A DNA stretch of 64,000 nucleotides from Ruthenibacterium lactatiformans. Its GTDB lineage: Bacteria > Bacillota > Clostridia > Oscillospirales > Ruminococcaceae. Under the pieces are notes generated by a model that saw only the letters and a program-made list of their open reading frames with translations, was not told where the DNA came from and searched no databases. The stretch lies in the NCBI RefSeq assembly GCF_000949455.1, contig NZ_JXXK01000019.1, positions 1-64,000 of the forward strand, in the 5' to 3' direction. Numbering within the stretch: the stretch's first letter is position 1; each line of letters opens with the position of its first letter. This document shows positions 61,581 through 64,000 of this stretch, piece after piece. Position numbers and translations under genes: made by a program.

Positions 61581-63221
61581 TCAATCATAGTTCTCCAACC
61601 GAATGATAGGCCGATAAAAGTCATAATCTCCGTTTAGTTCATTGTCCTCCTGCACTTCTGGCTTACAGTGGGGCGAACAGGGTAGGAAACCGAGAAATGG
61701 GCCCAGCCCACCGCAGATATTGCATCCGCCGTCACCGCCGCAGGTGGTAAGCCTATCAGCCTGCACCACTTCCCGCATATAGGGATCGTAGGCGATGGAC
61801 AGGCCGAAGAAGTTGGGTTCCTCCATGTCATAAGGCCGGTTCTCATCCTCATCCATATCCTCAAACCAGCGCAGACGCATGGAGTAGTCTAACCCATCTC
61901 CCCATGGGAACAGGGTCCGACACCCTCCGCCGCACAGGTAGGCCCACTCGTCCGCCGTGGGCAGGGAGAAGCCCCTGTTTTCCAGCATGGCAAGAAGCGC
62001 ATCGTAGTCTGTGCGGTTATAGATACAGATCTGAAAGCCCTTTTCCGTCCGCTCAATGCGGGCCGACTGATGCAAGGTAAGACTGCTGCTGTCACTCCAG
62101 GCAAAATCACGGAATTCCTTCAGCCAGTCAGGGTGGGCAGTCAGCCTGGGATCGTCCATTTTGACTGGCTCCCAGTTAATTTCCTCCAGTTCCCGGCCCA
62201 CCAGCATGGGGCCAATGGCCGCCTGCCGAACGGGAGCCATGCTTTCCCGAATCATCTCCTCCGGGTTCTGCGGTTCCATTTCCCATTCCCGGAACAGATA
62301 CTCCAATTCCTCCCGGCTCTCCTGATTCAGTCCCTCGGCAAACTGCTCCCAGCCCAGGGTGACGGTATCGCCGGGGACAAAGACGAACTCCCGACCATCT
62401 TTCTTGAAGATGCCGGTGGTGCAGCTCTGGCCCCAGCGGTCAAAAGTATGTAGACCGAGAAAGGTCATATCATAACGGGCAGCCAGGCTTTCCATCAGTG
62501 TCTGCTTCTCGGTTGTATCCATTTGATTGAATTGGGGACGGGACAGTTTTTCGTTCATAGTAAGTTCTCCTTCGATTCGTTTTGCGTGTTCCAGCAGATA
62601 GCTCCGACCATCCTGCTTGGCCCGTTCCAAGTATTGTGGAAGCAGGTCGGAATGGATGGCGTCCAGTGAGACCAGAACGGCGATCCGCTGGTATTCCTGA
62701 AGTTCAGGAGAGTAACAGTTGCGCTCCCAGAACAGCGGAGCGAACTGTTCCACACAGTCAGGACGCAGAGCGGGCATCGCCAAAAGCGCCCGCCGGCTCA
62801 CATATTCATTGGGGTCCTTTGCGAAATCTAGAATTATATCCCTGACTTCCTGACTACATGAGCATTCCGGCAGATAGGCGGCAAACTGCCACTTGGCCTC
62901 ACTCTCATTGGAGGCTGCGGCCCTGCGGCAGAGGCACTCAAACCATTTGGGATGGGAAGTGGTTTCCTGTATAAATCCCTCCGCTTCGTTGGCTCTGGCA
63001 ATTAAATAGACCATCTCATCCAGCAGAATGCTGTCTGCCATTTCTGCATCCATTTGGGTCAACACATGGCAAAAGGCATCAAATATATCATTCCACGCAG
63101 GGTAATCGACCTCCCATGCACCGCCGATCTCCTCGGTGGTTTTTCCGGGATAAGTGATTTCCTGCCACTGATGAAATTTTCCTACCTGCTCCAGCAGGCG
63201 TTCACGAATGCCCTTTGCCAT
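61581..63221 (-). CDS. HEAT-like and sulfatase-modifying-factor-like fusion
   Basis: A 546-residue protein. The N-terminal ~220 residues look like HEAT repeats (EYVSRRALLAMPALRPDCVE, YQRIAVLVSLDAIHSDLLPQ). The C-terminal part contains a motif like formylglycine-generating-enzyme folds (LPTADEWAYLCGGGCRTLFP, WGDGLDY). A cysteine-rich stretch (CGGDGGCNICGGLG) lies near the end. In an immunity island this fold probably serves as a binding scaffold rather than an enzyme. Confidence 0.65.
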   Translation of the reverse strand: MAKGIRERLLEQVGKFHQWQEITYPGKTTEEIGGAWEVDYPAWNDIFDAFCHVLTQMDAEMADSILLDEMVYLIARANEAEGFIQETTSHPKWFECLCRRAAASNESEAKWQFAAYLPECSCSQEVRDIILDFAKDPNEYVSRRALLAMPALRPDCVEQFAPLFWERNCYSPELQEYQRIAVLVSLDAIHSDLLPQYLERAKQDGRSYLLEHAKRIEGELTMNEKLSRPQFNQMDTTEKQTLMESLAARYDMTFLGLHTFDRWGQSCTTGIFKKDGREFVFVPGDTVTLGWEQFAEGLNQESREELEYLFREWEMEPQNPEEMIRESMAPVRQAAIGPMLVGRELEEINWEPVKMDDPRLTAHPDWLKEFRDFAWSDSSSLTLHQSARIERTEKGFQICIYNRTDYDALLAMLENRGFSLPTADEWAYLCGGGCRTLFPWGDGLDYSMRLRWFEDMDEDENRPYDMEEPNFFGLSIAYDPYMREVVQADRLTTCGGDGGCNICGGLGPFLGFLPCSPHCKPEVQEDNELNGDYDFYRPIIRLENYD

Positions 63222-63233
63222 GTGCTCACCTCA

Positions 63234-63920
63234 CTATTCTCCGAAATGTTCCAGATACAATTCCCGCACGGAATAAGGACCTACAAGGGTTGTTTCCTGT
63301 CGGCCATCCCAGGAATACACATGAATTTTGCCCTCGTCCCCAATGTACTGCTGCTCCTCAAAGGATGCAGGGAAGGGGAAACTTTCTACCACGCTCCAGT
63401 CAATCTTGGGTTTCAGCCCATCAAACTCCTCGCACTTGAGCCTTTTGAAGTTGAATACCAATGCTGCCCCGATTCCATCGAACAGCAAGTCTGCGTATTC
63501 TCTGGGGGTGATGCTCTCGCTTACATTGGCAGCGTCAACATTGACATCCAGAACTTTGTTGCCGCAGTTTGTCCAGATTTTATCAGGAGAGAACCAGGTG
63601 GTGCGATCCTCAGTGTCTGCAAAATTCTCACGGGGATACCATCCGTTTGCGCTGTCCGGCTTGACGCCTTCCAGAAGCGGCCCATTATACGGGGAAAGCG
63701 GATAATATTGGTGCCGCACCGGATCAAATCGGCCAAAGGCAATTTTCAGCAGATACTTGTGCTTTTCGCTGCGCATGAGCTTATGGGGCTTCACGATATG
63801 TTCCTCTATCAAACTCCAAATGTACTCATCCACATGGATGGATACACGGGGGCGGCCGAATAGTGTGATTTTGTTGGTGTCTGTATCCACATTGAGCCAG
63901 ACGCGATTGATTTCAACCAT
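63234..63920 (-). CDS. Immunity-cluster protein, unknown family
   Basis: A 228-residue cytoplasmic protein with alternating strands and helices (VWLNVDTDTNKITLFGRP, HVDEYIWSLIEEHIV, KIDWSVVESFPFPASFEEQQ). I do not recognise the family. The second ATG (63920) is well spaced from GCGAGGA. It belongs to the minus-strand immunity operon and ends 13 bases before the next gene. Confidence 0.6.
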   Translation of the reverse strand: MVEINRVWLNVDTDTNKITLFGRPRVSIHVDEYIWSLIEEHIVKPHKLMRSEKHKYLLKIAFGRFDPVRHQYYPLSPYNGPLLEGVKPDSANGWYPRENFADTEDRTTWFSPDKIWTNCGNKVLDVNVDAANVSESITPREYADLLFDGIGAALVFNFKRLKCEEFDGLKPKIDWSVVESFPFPASFEEQQYIGDEGKIHVYSWDGRQETTLVGPYSVRELYLEHFGE

Positions 63921-63936
63921 TGTCATTCCTCGCTTT

Positions 63937-64000
63937 TCAAAACGCTCCGCTATAAAATCGGCTTTCCCAGATGGCCTCAAATTCCGCCTGCTCTATGATG
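63937..64000 (-). CDS. Partial gene at the window edge (3' end)
   Basis: The last 20 codons and stop of a minus-strand gene, ending EAIWESRFYSGAF. It precedes the 63234 gene in the operon. Too short to classify. Confidence 0.5.
   Translation of the reverse strand, partial: IIEQAEFEAIWESRFYSGAF

Overview
The window looks like a GC-rich gut Firmicute, most likely class Clostridia near Oscillospirales. The support is indirect: strong Shine-Dalgarno sites with frequent TTG/GTG starts, BceAB-type ABC exporters with ~850-residue FtsX permeases, and a conjugative element whose conserved small proteins (DUF6133, DUF4320, DUF6550, DUF6100, DUF5697 type) are typical of that group. Species cannot be named from the sequence. 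Most of the window is mobile DNA.

Layout. (1) 1-8754, plus strand: a histidine kinase, two ATPase/FtsX-permease pairs of the antimicrobial-peptide-export type, a Phd/ParE toxin-antitoxin pair and an orphan winged-helix regulator. (2) 8816-20926, minus strand: a Tad/Flp-type pilus operon (TadE/F-like pseudopilins, secreted and anchored proteins, prepilin peptidase, CpaB, TadZ, TadA ATPase, TadB, TadC, a small pilin) followed by regulators including a sigma factor. (3) 21064-28607: cargo, comprising a RloA/RloB-type ATPase/nuclease pair, an ECF sigma factor with a DUF4367 partner, several secreted proteins and a scar of decayed fragments of related genes. (4) 28829-44613, minus strand: the DNA-transfer module with VirB2-, VirB6- and VirB3/VirB4-like proteins, a C39-like cell-wall peptidase, VirD4 coupling protein, an S1-domain protein, accessory proteins and replication/regulatory genes. 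No relaxase is visible. (5) 44666-45312: attachment region, with the 3' part of a tRNA-Arg(CCU) flanked on both sides by TTTGCTAAY repeats. (6) 45313-51926, minus strand: tyrosine integrase, excisionase-like HTH proteins, MazF toxin, sigma-like factors, an XRE/ImmA-type switch and a WYL regulator. (7) 51955-64000, minus strand: a compact island of immunity-type genes (two DUF4261 domains, CbrC, SUKH, DUF2185, DUF4259) centred on a ~1,820-residue multi-domain protein.

How it works together (inference). The pilus operon and the transfer operon start from near-identical promoters, each with a 22-bp-spaced direct repeat upstream of the -35 box and at least one terminator-like hairpin in the leader. 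They therefore look like one regulon in which conjugation and a Tad-like pilus are switched on together. The XRE/ImmA pair beside the integrase resembles the ICEBs1 ImmR/ImmA switch.

Caution. At least five minus-strand genes are each restored to full length by adding one A to a 4-6 A run, and a sixth has a small indel near its start. Assembly indels are at least as likely as real pseudogenes, so those genes are described by their repaired extent.
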